The notes under the pieces are model-generated. The model was not told the origin of the DNA. It saw nothing but the letters and a program-made list of their open reading frames with translations, and made no database searches. Positions 8,097 to 17,759 of a stretch of DNA of 35,129 nucleotides are shown one piece after another. The stretch is from Clostridiales bacterium. GTDB taxonomy: Bacteria; Bacillota; Clostridia; Clostridiales; Clostridiaceae. The first letter of the stretch is position 1. Each line of letters opens with the position of its first letter. Location of the stretch: the NCBI GenBank assembly GCA_012519845.1, contig JAAYPK010000034.1, positions 1 through 35,129 on the forward strand, written 5' to 3'. Position numbers and translations under genes: made by a program.

Positions 8097-9371
8097 ATGG
8101 ATTTATTACTATATGTTTTAAGATCATTATCATATGTTATAGTTGAGCCTTCATTAATTTTAATGTTAATTTTAGTGGGAGTGTTTTTTTACTTTAAAAA
8201 TAGAAAAATAGCCATTTTACAGAAGGTAACTATTGGAGAAAAGATAAATTCACCACTAGAATTAACTTTATCGCAAATTGTATTAGGTATACTACTAGGC
8301 ATAATTGGAAGTGTTATTTTAAGTACTTTAGGGATAGTTTTTGAAGAAGATTCTGGAATAATATATTTATTATTACTTTCTATATTTTTAATGTTCATTA
8401 AACCTAGATTTGTTTGTTTTTCTTATTCAGCTGCTATTTTGGGTGCAATAAGTTTAATTATTACATTTGTAATGGGTTATCTTGGCAAAGAAAATATATA
8501 TTTAAATATTAATATTATGTGTTTAATGACATTTGTATCAGTAATGCATATTTTAGAAGGTATATTAGTAATGATAGATGGAGATAAAGGAGCTATACCT
8601 ATTTTCTCTTCTAGAAAAAATAAAATAATTGGTGGCTTTGCATTAAGTAGATATTGGGTTTTACCTATAGCTATATTTATTGCCTATAGCTTACAAAGTG
8701 GGGATTCTTTTGGTACAGAATCAATATTGACGCCAACATGGTGGCCTTTATTAAAATCAAACTATATTATGAATATAATAAATGGATTTCTTTTATCTGC
8801 AACTCCTTTTTTTGGAGTATTAGGGTATTCTTCAGTAACATTTACTAAAAGAAAGAAGGAAAAGGCAGTTTCTTCAGGACTTTATATTATAACATTTGGA
8901 ATAATTTTAGGGGTAATAGCCCAATTAGCCAACTTTGGTACAATAGGGGAAATAGTTGTATTAATATTTGCGCCAGTTGCTCATGAATTTATGTTATATA
9001 TTCAAAGAAAAAAAGAAGAAAAAAGTGAAGCTATATATGTAAGTGATGAAAATGGAATAGCTATATTAGATGTTGTACCATATTCTGAAATTGAAAGCTT
9101 TGGAGTTAAATCAGGTGATAAAATCGTAAAAGTAAATGATGGAATTGTTAATAGTGAAAAAGAGATTTATGAACTAGTGAAAAAAAGCTTAAATGGGATA
9201 AAATTGCAAATACTAACTATTGATGGTGAAATAAAAGAAATAATACTTAAGGATACAAAGAAAAATGGGTTAAGGGCTTTGTTAGTACCAAGATCAGTAA
9301 ATACAAATAAAGCAGTTCCATTTAAGGAAGAAAGCTTTTCAGAAGTATTACATAAAATGAATAAAAATTAA
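8097..9371 (+). CDS. MinJ-like polytopic membrane protein with C-terminal PDZ domain
   Basis: This 424-residue protein has about seven or eight hydrophobic segments within residues 10-300 and a cytosolic PDZ domain at about 315-390 (GIAILDVVPYSEIESFGV, then SGDKIVKVNDGIV). The architecture, several membrane helices followed by a terminal PDZ domain, and the position after ftsE-ftsX-ctp match MinJ (YvjD) of Bacillus, which bridges DivIVA and MinD at the poles and septum. Sequence identity to MinJ cannot be judged here, so 'MinJ-like' describes architecture and context. It follows the protease by 12 bases with AGGAGG, so it belongs to the same operon, and a terminator follows. Confidence 0.75.
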   Translation: MDLLLYVLRSLSYVIVEPSLILMLILVGVFFYFKNRKIAILQKVTIGEKINSPLELTLSQIVLGILLGIIGSVILSTLGIVFEEDSGIIYLLLLSIFLMFIKPRFVCFSYSAAILGAISLIITFVMGYLGKENIYLNINIMCLMTFVSVMHILEGILVMIDGDKGAIPIFSSRKNKIIGGFALSRYWVLPIAIFIAYSLQSGDSFGTESILTPTWWPLLKSNYIMNIINGFLLSATPFFGVLGYSSVTFTKRKKEKAVSSGLYIITFGIILGVIAQLANFGTIGEIVVLIFAPVAHEFMLYIQRKKEEKSEAIYVSDENGIAILDVVPYSEIESFGVKSGDKIVKVNDGIVNSEKEIYELVKKSLNGIKLQILTIDGEIKEIILKDTKKNGLRALLVPRSVNTNKAVPFKEESFSEVLHKMNKN

Positions 9372-9378
9372 TTAATGG

Positions 9379-9412
9379 GAACACAGATTGTGTTCTCTAT
9401 TTTATTCTTTAG
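9379..9412 (+). terminator. terminator of the ftsEX-ctp-minJ-like operon
   Basis: GAACACA (9379-9385) and TGTGTTC (9389-9395) form a 7-bp perfect stem with a three-base loop, followed by a T-rich tail. Confidence 0.75.
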
Positions 9413-9426
9413 GAAATTTTATTAAT

Positions 9427-9477
9427 TTGACTTATTAAAGAAAAAAATGTAAAATAGATACGAATATAAGTTCGTAT
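9427..9477 (+). promoter_or_regulatory. uvrB promoter with LexA (SOS) box
   Basis: TTGACT (9427-9432) and TAAAAT (9450-9455) are 17 bases apart. CGAATATAAGTTCG (9461-9474) sits where transcription should start and matches the Firmicute LexA/DinR box CGAAC-N4-GTTCG at all but one position; its arms extend to ATACGAA and TTCGTAT (9458-9477). LexA bound there would block initiation, so uvrB should be induced by DNA damage. Confidence 0.85.
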
Positions 9478-9492
9478 TGGTGGAGGAGTATA

Positions 9493-11463
9493 ATGGGAAA
9501 GTTTAAAATTATGTCAAAATTTAAACCTACTGGAGATCAACCAGTGGCAATTGATGAATTGGTTCAATCTATAGAAGATAATAATAAATTTCAGACATTA
9601 TTAGGAGTAACAGGGTCAGGGAAAACTTTTACTATGGCCAATATTATAGAAAGAACTCAAAAACCAACTTTAGTTCTAGCACATAATAAAACCCTTGCTG
9701 CACAGTTATGTTCTGAATTTAAAGAATTTTTCCCAGAAAATATTGTTGAGTATTTTGTGTCATACTATGATTACTATCAACCAGAAGCATATATAGCACA
9801 TACAGATACCTTTATAGAAAAGGATGCATCAATTAATGATGAAATTGATAAATTAAGACACTCAGCAACTTCAGCATTATTTGAAAGAAGAGATGTTATT
9901 ATAGTTGCATCAGTTTCTTGTATTTACGGTCTTGGAAATCCAGATGAATATAAAAAACTTACTATAAGTTTAAGAAAAGGCATGGATAAGCAAAGAGACG
10001 AAATAATTAGAAAGTTAATAGAGATACAGTATGAGAGAAATGATATAGATTTTTCAAGAGGAACTTTTAGAGTAAGAGGTGACTACTTAGATATTATTCC
10101 TGCATCATCTTCTGATAAAGGAATAAGAATAGAATTCTTTGGGGATGAAATTGAAAGAATAAGAGAATTTGATGTATTAACAGGAAATATTATTGGGGAA
10201 CGTGAGCATGTTGCTATATTTCCAGCATCTCATTTTGCGACCTCACCAGAAGTATTAGAAAAATCTTTAAATAGAATAGAGGAAGAGCTTGAAGATAGAT
10301 TAAAGCAGCTTAATGCAGAAGATAAGCTATTAGAGGCTCAGAGATTAAGACAAAGAACTAATTATGATATTGAAATGATAAGAGAAATGGGATATTGTAC
10401 GGGAATAGAAAATTACTCAAGAATATTTGATAATAGAGCACCAGGAACACCACCTAAAACTTTATTAGATTATTTTGATGATGATTTTTTAATGTTTATA
10501 GATGAAAGTCATGTTACATTACCTCAAGTAAAAGCAATGTACGCAGGGGATAGATCTAGAAAAACATCCTTGGTGGAATTTGGATTTAGATTGCCATGTG
10601 CATATGATAATAGACCATTAAAATTTAATGAATTTGAGAACAAAATAAATCAAGTTGTTTTTGTTAGTGCAACTCCAGCAGAATATGAAATTAAGAATTC
10701 TAAAGTTGTAGCTGAACAAATAATAAGACCTACAGGATTATTAGATCCTAAAATAGAAATAAGGCCTGTAACTGGTCAAATTGATGATTTATATGAAGAA
10801 ATAAAGAAAACAGCAAAGAAAGGTTTCAGAACTTTAGTTACTACATTAACTAAAAGAATGGCTGAAGATTTAACAAAATATTTGTCAGAATTAGGTGTAA
10901 AAACAACTTATATGCATTCAGATATTGACACTATAGAAAGAATGAAAATAATTAGAGAGCTTCGTTTAGGGGAGTATGATGTATTAGTAGGAATAAATCT
11001 ATTAAGAGAAGGATTAGATATACCGGAGGTAGCATTAGTTGCTATTTTAGATGCAGATAAAGAAGGGTTTTTAAGATCTGAAACTTCTTTAGTTCAAACT
11101 ATAGGAAGAGCGGCAAGAAATTCAGAAAGTAAAGTAATTATGTATGCTGATGTAATTACAAAATCTATGGATAGGGCAATTAAGGAAACTGAAAGAAGAA
11201 GAAAAATTCAATCAGATTATAATAGAGAACACAATATAACACCAGTTAGTATAAAGAAAGATATTAGGAGTGTTATAGAGGCAACAAAGGCATCTGAAGA
11301 GGTAGAAGAATATAAAGCAAAAAATGTAGATTCTAAATTAAGTAAGAAAGAAAAAGAAAAATTAATTAAAGCTTATACTTCTGAAATGATGGAGGCGGCA
11401 AAAAATCTTCAATTTGAAAGAGCAGCGGAATTAAGAGATATAATTGAAAATTTAAAAAATTAA
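9493..11463 (+). CDS. uvrB: UvrB, excinuclease subunit B
   Basis: This is the damage-verifying helicase-like subunit of nucleotide excision repair, loaded by UvrA and then binding UvrC. At 656 residues it is full length. It shows Walker A (GVTGSGKT, residues 38-45), the beta-hairpin region [11 protein letters not shown] that clamps DNA near residues 90-105, the DESH box, helicase motifs through QTIGRAARN, and the C-terminal UVR domain ([20 protein letters not shown]) that contacts UvrC. The start is ATG at 9493 behind a GGAGGAG site. It is transcribed from its own LexA-controlled promoter and followed by a hairpin before uvrA. Confidence 0.97.
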   Translation: MGKFKIMSKFKPTGDQPVAIDELVQSIEDNNKFQTLLGVTGSGKTFTMANIIERTQKPTLVLAHNKTLAAQLCSEFKEFFPENIVEYFVSYYDYYQPEAYIAHTDTFIEKDASINDEIDKLRHSATSALFERRDVIIVASVSCIYGLGNPDEYKKLTISLRKGMDKQRDEIIRKLIEIQYERNDIDFSRGTFRVRGDYLDIIPASSSDKGIRIEFFGDEIERIREFDVLTGNIIGEREHVAIFPASHFATSPEVLEKSLNRIEEELEDRLKQLNAEDKLLEAQRLRQRTNYDIEMIREMGYCTGIENYSRIFDNRAPGTPPKTLLDYFDDDFLMFIDESHVTLPQVKAMYAGDRSRKTSLVEFGFRLPCAYDNRPLKFNEFENKINQVVFVSATPAEYEIKNSKVVAEQIIRPTGLLDPKIEIRPVTGQIDDLYEEIKKTAKKGFRTLVTTLTKRMAEDLTKYLSELGVKTTYMHSDIDTIERMKIIRELRLGEYDVLVGINLLREGLDIPEVALVAILDADKEGFLRSETSLVQTIGRAARNSESKVIMYADVITKSMDRAIKETERRRKIQSDYNREHNITPVSIKKDIRSVIEATKASEEVEEYKAKNVDSKLSKKEKEKLIKAYTSEMMEAAKNLQFERAAELRDIIENLKN

Positions 11464-11473
11464 TATAATGAGT

Positions 11474-11507
11474 AGAGCTTCTAGATTATAAATAGTTTAG
11501 GGGCTCT
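11474..11507 (+). terminator. hairpin terminator candidate after uvrB
   Basis: A 15-base arm (11474-11488) can pair fully with the arm ending at 11507 if G-U pairs are allowed. The T-rich tail is weak (TTGTT), so termination may be partial, leaving uvrA partly linked to uvrB. Confidence 0.5.
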
Positions 11508-11533
11508 TTGTTAAAAATAGGATTAATTAATTA

Positions 11534-11581
11534 TTGACAATAGAAGGAGACATATTTAAAATTAAATAGAACAAGCGTTCG
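11534..11581 (+). promoter_or_regulatory. uvrA promoter with LexA (SOS) box
   Basis: TTGACA (11534-11539) and TAAAAT (11557-11562) are 17 bases apart, and AGAACAAGCGTTCG (11568-11581) sits at the expected transcription start. It has the GAAC-N4-GTTC core of the Firmicute LexA box. Geometry relative to the -10 is nearly the same as at uvrB. Confidence 0.85.
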
Positions 11582-11596
11582 ACAGGAGTGGGAAAT

Positions 11597-14419
11597 ATGA
11601 ATGATAAAATAAAAATAAAAGGTGCAAAAGTAAATAATTTAAAAAATGTTAGTTTAGAAATTCCTAGAGATAAATTAATTGTTTTTACTGGGCTTTCAGG
11701 ATCAGGTAAATCCTCGCTAGCCTTTGATACTTTATATGCAGAAGGACAAAGAAGATATGTAGAATCCTTGTCATCATATGCTAGACAATTTTTAGGACAA
11801 ATGAATAAGCCAGATGTGGAAAGTGTAGAAGGGTTATCACCAGCTATTTCTATAGATCAAAAAACAACAAGTAAAAATCCAAGATCTACTGTTGGAACTA
11901 TAACAGAAATTTATGATTATTTAAGGCTTTTATATGCTAGAGTAGGAATACCTTATTGTCCTAAGTGTGGTAAAAGAATAGATAAGCAATCTGTAGATCA
12001 AATAGTTGATAATGTAATTAGCACTGGGGATAAAAAGAAAATTATTATTTTAGCTCCTATTGTTAGAGGAAAAAAAGGGACTCATGAAAAGATTCTTGAA
12101 AGTATTAAGAAAAATGGTTTTATACGTGCAAGAATAGATGGAGAAATCTATGATTTAGCAGAAGAAGAAGTAAAGTTAGAAAAAAATAAAAAGCATACTA
12201 TTGAAGCGGTTATAGATAGAATTATTATAAAAGAAGGAATAGAAGGAAGAATAGCGGAGTCAATTGAAGCTGCATTAAAAATTGCTGATGGACTTGTTAT
12301 GGTTAATGAGATAGGTGGAGACGATAAATTATATAGTGAAAAATTTGCCTGCCCAGATTGTGGTATTAGTGTGGATGAATTAGAACCAAGAATATTTTCA
12401 TTTAATTCACCTTTTGGAAAATGTGATTATTGTGATGGACTTGGTAGTTTATATGAAATAGATCCTGATTTAATTATTCCAAATAAGGAGCTAAGTATAA
12501 TGGATGGGGCAATAGCAACATGGGGAAATGGAAGATTAAAATCAGATTCATGGACATATGCAATATTAGTAGCATTAAGCAAAGAATATGATTTTTCTCT
12601 GGAAACACCTATAAAAGATTTGCCTGATAAAATAATTGACATATTGTTATACGGAACAAAAGGAAAGAAATTAGATATTGAATATGTTAAAGATGGTGTA
12701 AAGGCAAATTATTCTTATAGTTATGATGGAGAAATTAATTCACTAAAAAGAAGATATAATGAAACAAATTCAGATATGATTAAAAGTGAAATTGAACAGT
12801 ACATGAATGATAATCATTGTCCAAAATGTAAAGGTGGCAGGTTAAAAAGTGAGGCATTAGCAGTTAAAGTAGGAGATAAAAATATATATGAATTTACAGA
12901 AATGTCTATTAGAGATGAATTATCCTATATTGAAGGAATAGAATTCTCAGAAAAGAATAAAATAATTAGTGAACAAATTATAAGAGAAATAAAAGCAAGA
13001 TTGCAATTTCTAATTGATGTTGGATTGGATTATCTATCATTATCTAGAAAATCAGGAACTTTATCTGGAGGCGAAGCACAAAGAATAAGACTTGCCACTC
13101 AAATAGGTTCATCTCTTATGGGAGTACTTTATATTTTAGATGAGCCTAGCATTGGTTTACATCAAAGAGATAATGATAAATTAATTAGTACACTAAAGAA
13201 ATTAAGAGATGTTGGCAACACAGTAATTGTAGTTGAACATGACGAAGATACTATGAAGGAAGCAGATTATATTGTTGATATTGGACCGGGTGCAGGTGAA
13301 CATGGTGGTAAAGTTATTGCGGCAGGTACTGTAAATGAAATAATGCAATGTAAAGAATCAATAACTGGTCAATATTTAAATGGAACAAAAAAAATATATG
13401 TTCCTAAGGAAAGACGAAAAGGAAATGGAAAGTTTATCAGTGTAAAAGGTGCTAATGAGAATAACTTAAAAAATATTAATGTAGATATTCCTTTAGGAAT
13501 GTTAACAATAGTAACTGGTGTTTCTGGATCAGGGAAAAGTACTTTAGTAAATGAAATAATATATAAAGGACTTAATAAAATAATAAATAAAAGTAAGAAT
13601 CCAGTAGGTAGATATAAAGAAATATTAGGTTATGAGAATATTGATAAAATAATAGACATAGATCAAAGTCCTATAGGTAGAACACCAAGATCTAATCCGG
13701 CAACTTATACAGGCACATTTGACATAATAAGGGAACTTTTTGCATCAACACCAGAAGCAAAAATGAGAGGATATAAGCAAGGCAGATTTTCATTTAATGT
13801 TAAGGGAGGAAGATGTGAAGCTTGTTCTGGAGATGGAATATTAAAAATAGAAATGCAGTTTTTATCTGATGTGTATGTACCTTGTGAAGTATGTAAAGGC
13901 AAAAGATACAATAGAGAAACTCTTGAAGTAAAATACAAGGGAAAAAATATAGATGATATTTTAAATATGACTGTAGAAGAGGCGTTAGGATTTTTTGAAA
14001 ATTTACCTAGAATAAAAAATAAGTTACAAACATTATTTGATGTGGGATTAGGGTACATTAGGTTAGGGCAACCATCAACACAACTTTCTGGAGGAGAAGC
14101 ACAAAGAATAAAGCTTGCATATGAATTATCTAAAAGAAGTACAGGAAAAACCCTATATATCTTAGATGAGCCTACAACTGGGTTACATATTGATGATGTA
14201 AGTAGATTAATTGATATTTTACAAAGACTTGTAGATGCAGGGAACAGTGTATTAGTAATTGAACATAATTTAGATATTATTAAATGTGCAGACTATATTA
14301 TAGATTTAGGTCCTGAAGGTGGAGAAAAAGGTGGAACAATTCTAGTAACAGGCACACCAGAAGAAATTGTAAAGAACAAGAAATCATATACTGCTAAATA
14401 TTTAAAAAAGCTATTGTAA
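11597..14419 (+). CDS. uvrA: UvrA, excinuclease subunit A
   Basis: This is the damage-scanning ATPase dimer of nucleotide excision repair, with two ABC modules in one chain (940 residues). ATG at 11597 is preferred over the in-frame GTG at 11588 because AGGAG (11584-11588) is 8 bases upstream and overlaps the GTG. Walker A motifs are GLSGSGKSS (near residue 31) and GVSGSGKST (second half). Signatures are [16 protein letters not shown] and [15 protein letters not shown]. Zinc-binding cysteines include CPKCGKR, CPDC with CDYCDGLG, and CEACSGDG paired with [10 protein letters not shown]. No truncation is seen. It is under its own LexA box. Confidence 0.97.
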   Translation: MNDKIKIKGAKVNNLKNVSLEIPRDKLIVFTGLSGSGKSSLAFDTLYAEGQRRYVESLSSYARQFLGQMNKPDVESVEGLSPAISIDQKTTSKNPRSTVGTITEIYDYLRLLYARVGIPYCPKCGKRIDKQSVDQIVDNVISTGDKKKIIILAPIVRGKKGTHEKILESIKKNGFIRARIDGEIYDLAEEEVKLEKNKKHTIEAVIDRIIIKEGIEGRIAESIEAALKIADGLVMVNEIGGDDKLYSEKFACPDCGISVDELEPRIFSFNSPFGKCDYCDGLGSLYEIDPDLIIPNKELSIMDGAIATWGNGRLKSDSWTYAILVALSKEYDFSLETPIKDLPDKIIDILLYGTKGKKLDIEYVKDGVKANYSYSYDGEINSLKRRYNETNSDMIKSEIEQYMNDNHCPKCKGGRLKSEALAVKVGDKNIYEFTEMSIRDELSYIEGIEFSEKNKIISEQIIREIKARLQFLIDVGLDYLSLSRKSGTLSGGEAQRIRLATQIGSSLMGVLYILDEPSIGLHQRDNDKLISTLKKLRDVGNTVIVVEHDEDTMKEADYIVDIGPGAGEHGGKVIAAGTVNEIMQCKESITGQYLNGTKKIYVPKERRKGNGKFISVKGANENNLKNINVDIPLGMLTIVTGVSGSGKSTLVNEIIYKGLNKIINKSKNPVGRYKEILGYENIDKIIDIDQSPIGRTPRSNPATYTGTFDIIRELFASTPEAKMRGYKQGRFSFNVKGGRCEACSGDGILKIEMQFLSDVYVPCEVCKGKRYNRETLEVKYKGKNIDDILNMTVEEALGFFENLPRIKNKLQTLFDVGLGYIRLGQPSTQLSGGEAQRIKLAYELSKRSTGKTLYILDEPTTGLHIDDVSRLIDILQRLVDAGNSVLVIEHNLDIIKCADYIIDLGPEGGEKGGTILVTGTPEEIVKNKKSYTAKYLKKLL

Positions 14420-14501
14420 GATTTCTTTAATAATAATTTAGGATTTTACTATGAATTTGTTGTATAATCTTCTATATAGGAAAATGTTTTGAGGTGAAAA
14501 G

Positions 14502-14942
14502 ATGAATTTTACAAAATTAACCGCAATTGTATTTGGCGTTATTTTTATAATAATTTTATATTTCATAATATACTATGCATTAAAAATAATGTACAAGGAT
14601 GTAAAAGGTGGAGGAAGAAGAAGACCACCAGAAAGAAAGAAAAGTCATGGTATCGAAATAATAGACATAGCACCAAATTCAGGTATAAAAAAAGGAACGG
14701 TTATACCTATTAGAACAGACATTACAATTGGAAGAAAAGAAGATAATTCTATATCATTAATAGATCAACATGTTTCTGGTAATCATGCTAAATTGGTAAT
14801 AAAAAATAATTTATTGTTTATTGAAGATTTAAATAGTACAAATGGAACATACGTTAATGGGAAAAGAATAAAAGGAAGAGTAAAATTATTTGGTCAAGAT
14901 GAAATTAAAATAGGCACTACTATATTTAAAGTATTAGGTTAA
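14502..14942 (+). CDS. FHA-domain protein with N-terminal membrane anchor
   Basis: This 146-residue protein has one N-terminal transmembrane segment (about 8-28), a basic linker (GGGRRRPPERKKS) and a C-terminal forkhead-associated domain (about 60-146) with the phosphothreonine-binding residues in IGRKEDNSI, VSGNHAKLV and DLNSTNGTYVNG. FHA domains bind phosphothreonine peptides made by Hanks-type Ser/Thr kinases such as PrkC. It is followed after 21 bases by an FtsW/RodA-type gene and then a PBP gene, suggesting it brings phosphorylation signals to cell-wall synthesis. No kinase or phosphatase gene is in the window. The start is ATG at 14502 behind GAGGTG. Confidence 0.92.
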   Translation: MNFTKLTAIVFGVIFIIILYFIIYYALKIMYKDVKGGGRRRPPERKKSHGIEIIDIAPNSGIKKGTVIPIRTDITIGRKEDNSISLIDQHVSGNHAKLVIKNNLLFIEDLNSTNGTYVNGKRIKGRVKLFGQDEIKIGTTIFKVLG

Positions 14943-14963
14943 AAAGAATGCTGGGGTGATTAA

Positions 14964-16187
14964 GTGAAAATGCGAAAAGATGAAAAGAAGTTATTAATAA
15001 TTACTTATGTATTATGTATAGCACTTTTCGGAAATTTAGCTATAATAGGGAATCCAGTTGATAAAAGAGCATTAATTATGGGCGTGGTGCTTTGTTTAGT
15101 TATAGGATATTCTCATTTTGTTATTAGAAGGTTTTATCCTGATGGAGATAAATTTCTGCTTATATTTGCAAGTATATTATCAATTATTGGTATTGCAATG
15201 ATTTATAGACTAGAACCATCTACAGCTATTAAACAAGTTGTATGGTTTATTTTAGGTGTAATAATATATATTTTAATTGTAGTCCTTTTGCCAGAAATGA
15301 GGGTATTAAGTAAGTTTAAATATATATATTTAGGGTTTACAGCATTTTTCATGCCCTTGGCACTTATTTTTGGAACTGAAATAAATGGTTCTAAAAACTG
15401 GGTTTTCATTGGAGACATAATTGGTTTCCAACCATCAGAATTCGGTAAAATTACACTTGTTTTATATTTAGGTGCGGCATTAATGAATTTTGATAATACA
15501 AAAAAAGGAATTGCACATATAAAAGAATTAATAATTCCTGCATTTGTGGTAATGGCATCTATAGGTTGTTTAGTTCTTCAAAGGGATTTAGGATCAGCTT
15601 TGATCTTCTTTGGAGTATCTTTATCAGTCTTATATGTGTCAACATCAAAGAAAAAATATGTATTTACCTGTATTGGGTTATTTTCTATAGGAGCCAGTGT
15701 TGCATATAAGCTATTTGGTCATGTTAGGCAAAGAGTGTCAATATGGATGAATCCTTGGCAAGATCCATCAGGAGATGGATTTCAAATTGTAGAAGGGTTA
15801 TATTCAATTTCATCAGGAGGAATGCTTGGAACTGGACTAGGGCAAGGTTATCCAAGTTTTGTACCTTTTGCATCTACTGATTATATTTTTGCAGCTATAT
15901 GTGAAGAATTTGGAATGGTATTTGGTATAGGTGTACTTATATTATTTTTCTTATTATTTTATAGGGGAGTTAGAGTAGCGTTTATAACTGATAATAAATT
16001 TTCACAAATTGTTGCTGTAGGATTAAGTTCAATGATTGCTTGTCAGGCTTTAGTTATTATAGGAGGAATATTTTCTATAATTCCTTTAACTGGGATTACT
16101 TTGCCTTTTGTAAGCGCAGGTGGTAGTTCTATATTAAGTACTTTTTTTGCACTTGGTATATTGCAGAAAATATCTGAGGAGGGTTAG
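14964..16187 (+). CDS. FtsW/RodA/SpoVE-family SEDS glycosyltransferase
   Basis: This is a peptidoglycan polymerase of the SEDS family (407 residues, about ten membrane segments) that works with a partner class B PBP. Motifs include NGSKNWVFIGDIIGFQPSEFGKI and QRDLGSALIFFG in the catalytic region and the C-terminal GITLPFVSAGGSS. The start is a GTG at 14964 next to GGGGTGAT; ATG at 14970 is an alternative giving two fewer residues. It lies between an FHA gene and a PBP gene; the stop is 6 bases before the PBP start. The sequence alone cannot say whether it acts in elongation, division or sporulation. Confidence 0.93.
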   Translation: MKMRKDEKKLLIITYVLCIALFGNLAIIGNPVDKRALIMGVVLCLVIGYSHFVIRRFYPDGDKFLLIFASILSIIGIAMIYRLEPSTAIKQVVWFILGVIIYILIVVLLPEMRVLSKFKYIYLGFTAFFMPLALIFGTEINGSKNWVFIGDIIGFQPSEFGKITLVLYLGAALMNFDNTKKGIAHIKELIIPAFVVMASIGCLVLQRDLGSALIFFGVSLSVLYVSTSKKKYVFTCIGLFSIGASVAYKLFGHVRQRVSIWMNPWQDPSGDGFQIVEGLYSISSGGMLGTGLGQGYPSFVPFASTDYIFAAICEEFGMVFGIGVLILFFLLFYRGVRVAFITDNKFSQIVAVGLSSMIACQALVIIGGIFSIIPLTGITLPFVSAGGSSILSTFFALGILQKISEEG

Positions 16188-16193
16188 TGGAAG

Positions 16194-17666
16194 ATGGAAG
16201 ATTTTAAAAATAGTGTAAAGAAAGTAATGATAATCTTTTTGTTTTTGTTTGTAGCCCTTATTTCGTATATAGCATATTTTCAAACATTTAAAGCTCCAGA
16301 TATAGCTGCAGACCAGGGAAACAGGAGATTATGGGCTAAAAGAAATGAAATATTAAGAGGGCCTATTTATGATAGAGATGGAAATGTTCTTACACAAAGT
16401 AAAAGGGAAACTGTTTTAACTCAATCAAGAAGCTATGTAGATGGGGATTTATATTGCCATGCTCTTGGATATATAAGTAACAAATATGGATTAACAGGTC
16501 TTGAAGAAAGTTATGATACAGAATTATCAACTTATAGTAGTGTGGGAACTAACATAAGAAGCTTTTTAAATGATTTAGATTTTGATAAATTAAAACAAGG
16601 ATTTTTATCAAGAGGAGAAGAAGAAGAAAAGATAGGAAATGGCATAAAAACTACTTTAAACAAAAATGTTCAACAAGCTGCTTATAATGCACTTGGACAG
16701 AGGAAGGGAGCAGCAGTTGCATTGAACCCAAAGACAGGAGAAGTTTTAGCAATGGTTTCAAAACCTACTTTTAACGCAAATGATCTTGATTCTGTTATGG
16801 CAGCAGCAAACTCTGGAAATGATAAAAATAATTCGTTATTAAATAGGGCAATATCAGGAAAATATCCTCCAGGTTCTACATTTAAAACAATTACTACTGC
16901 AAGTGCACTTGAAAATATGCCAGGAGTTTTAAATAGAACTTTTACTGATAATGGAAAATTAGTATTTAATAGTTCATATTCATTATCTAATGCTGGCGGA
17001 GCAGCTTATGGATCTTTAAATTTAAAAACTGCCTTTGCTGTATCAAGTAATGTTGTATTTGGTACTTTGGCAGGGGAACTTGGTAATGACAAACTAAAAT
17101 CAACAGCTGAAGATTTTGGATTTAATAAGACAATACCTTCTGATGGATTTACAATATCTCAAAGTCAATTTCCAAAGTTAGAAAGCTATGAAGAGGGAAT
17201 GATTGCACAATCAGGTATAGGGCAAAGTAGTATTGTTGCAACTCCTATGCAAATGGCATTAGTTGCATCAACAATTGCTAATGATGGTGTAATGATGAAG
17301 CCAAGATTGGTAAATCAAGTTATTGATATGAATGGGAATATAGTTAAAAATATAGAGCCAGAAAAATATAAGACGGTTTTAAATTCTACAGATGCATTAA
17401 CAATAAAAGATTTTATGAAGAATCTAGTTAGTAGCAGTAGTAGTATGTATTTTTTTAATGGCTTAGATGCAGCAGGAAAAACAGGAACAGCTGACCATTT
17501 AGATGAAAATGGTAATGAAGCAACACCACATTCATGGTTTATTGGATTTGCCCCAGCAGATAATCCGGTTGTGGCAGTAGCAGTAATAGTGGAAAACGGT
17601 GGTTTTGGTGCAAAAGCAGCAGCACCAGTTGCAGCTGAGATAATGAAAGCTGCTGTAAGTAAATAA
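16194..17666 (+). CDS. class B penicillin-binding protein (PbpA-like transpeptidase)
   Basis: This is a D,D-transpeptidase that cross-links peptidoglycan made by the adjacent SEDS protein. It is 490 residues with an N-terminal membrane anchor (about 11-30), a short N-terminal domain and a C-terminal transpeptidase with STFK (Ser228, Lys231), SSN (284-286) and KTGTAD near residue 430. It is shorter than rod-type PBP2 and resembles the compact PbpA that forms FHA-RodA-PbpA clusters in actinobacteria and some clostridia. The active-site motifs are all intact. It ends the three-gene unit; a long hairpin follows at 17683-17730. Confidence 0.93.
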   Translation: MEDFKNSVKKVMIIFLFLFVALISYIAYFQTFKAPDIAADQGNRRLWAKRNEILRGPIYDRDGNVLTQSKRETVLTQSRSYVDGDLYCHALGYISNKYGLTGLEESYDTELSTYSSVGTNIRSFLNDLDFDKLKQGFLSRGEEEEKIGNGIKTTLNKNVQQAAYNALGQRKGAAVALNPKTGEVLAMVSKPTFNANDLDSVMAAANSGNDKNNSLLNRAISGKYPPGSTFKTITTASALENMPGVLNRTFTDNGKLVFNSSYSLSNAGGAAYGSLNLKTAFAVSSNVVFGTLAGELGNDKLKSTAEDFGFNKTIPSDGFTISQSQFPKLESYEEGMIAQSGIGQSSIVATPMQMALVASTIANDGVMMKPRLVNQVIDMNGNIVKNIEPEKYKTVLNSTDALTIKDFMKNLVSSSSSMYFFNGLDAAGKTGTADHLDENGNEATPHSWFIGFAPADNPVVAVAVIVENGGFGAKAAAPVAAEIMKAAVSK

Positions 17667-17682
17667 AAAAAGTTGAATTATA

Positions 17683-17735
17683 AAAGTTTTGTGTTCTCTA
17701 GCTATAGGCTTTAAGTGAACACAAAACTTTATTAT
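17683..17735 (+). terminator. 14-bp perfect stem between pbpA-like gene and uvrC
   Basis: AAAGTTTTGTGTTC (17683-17696) and GAACACAAAACTTT (17717-17730) are exact inverted copies around a 20-base loop, with a T/A-rich tail. It covers the GTG at 17715, arguing against translation of uvrC from there. The tail is weak, so read-through into uvrC is plausible. Confidence 0.65.
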
Positions 17736-17759
17736 ATAGTGAACAAGGAGGAAAGGAAT

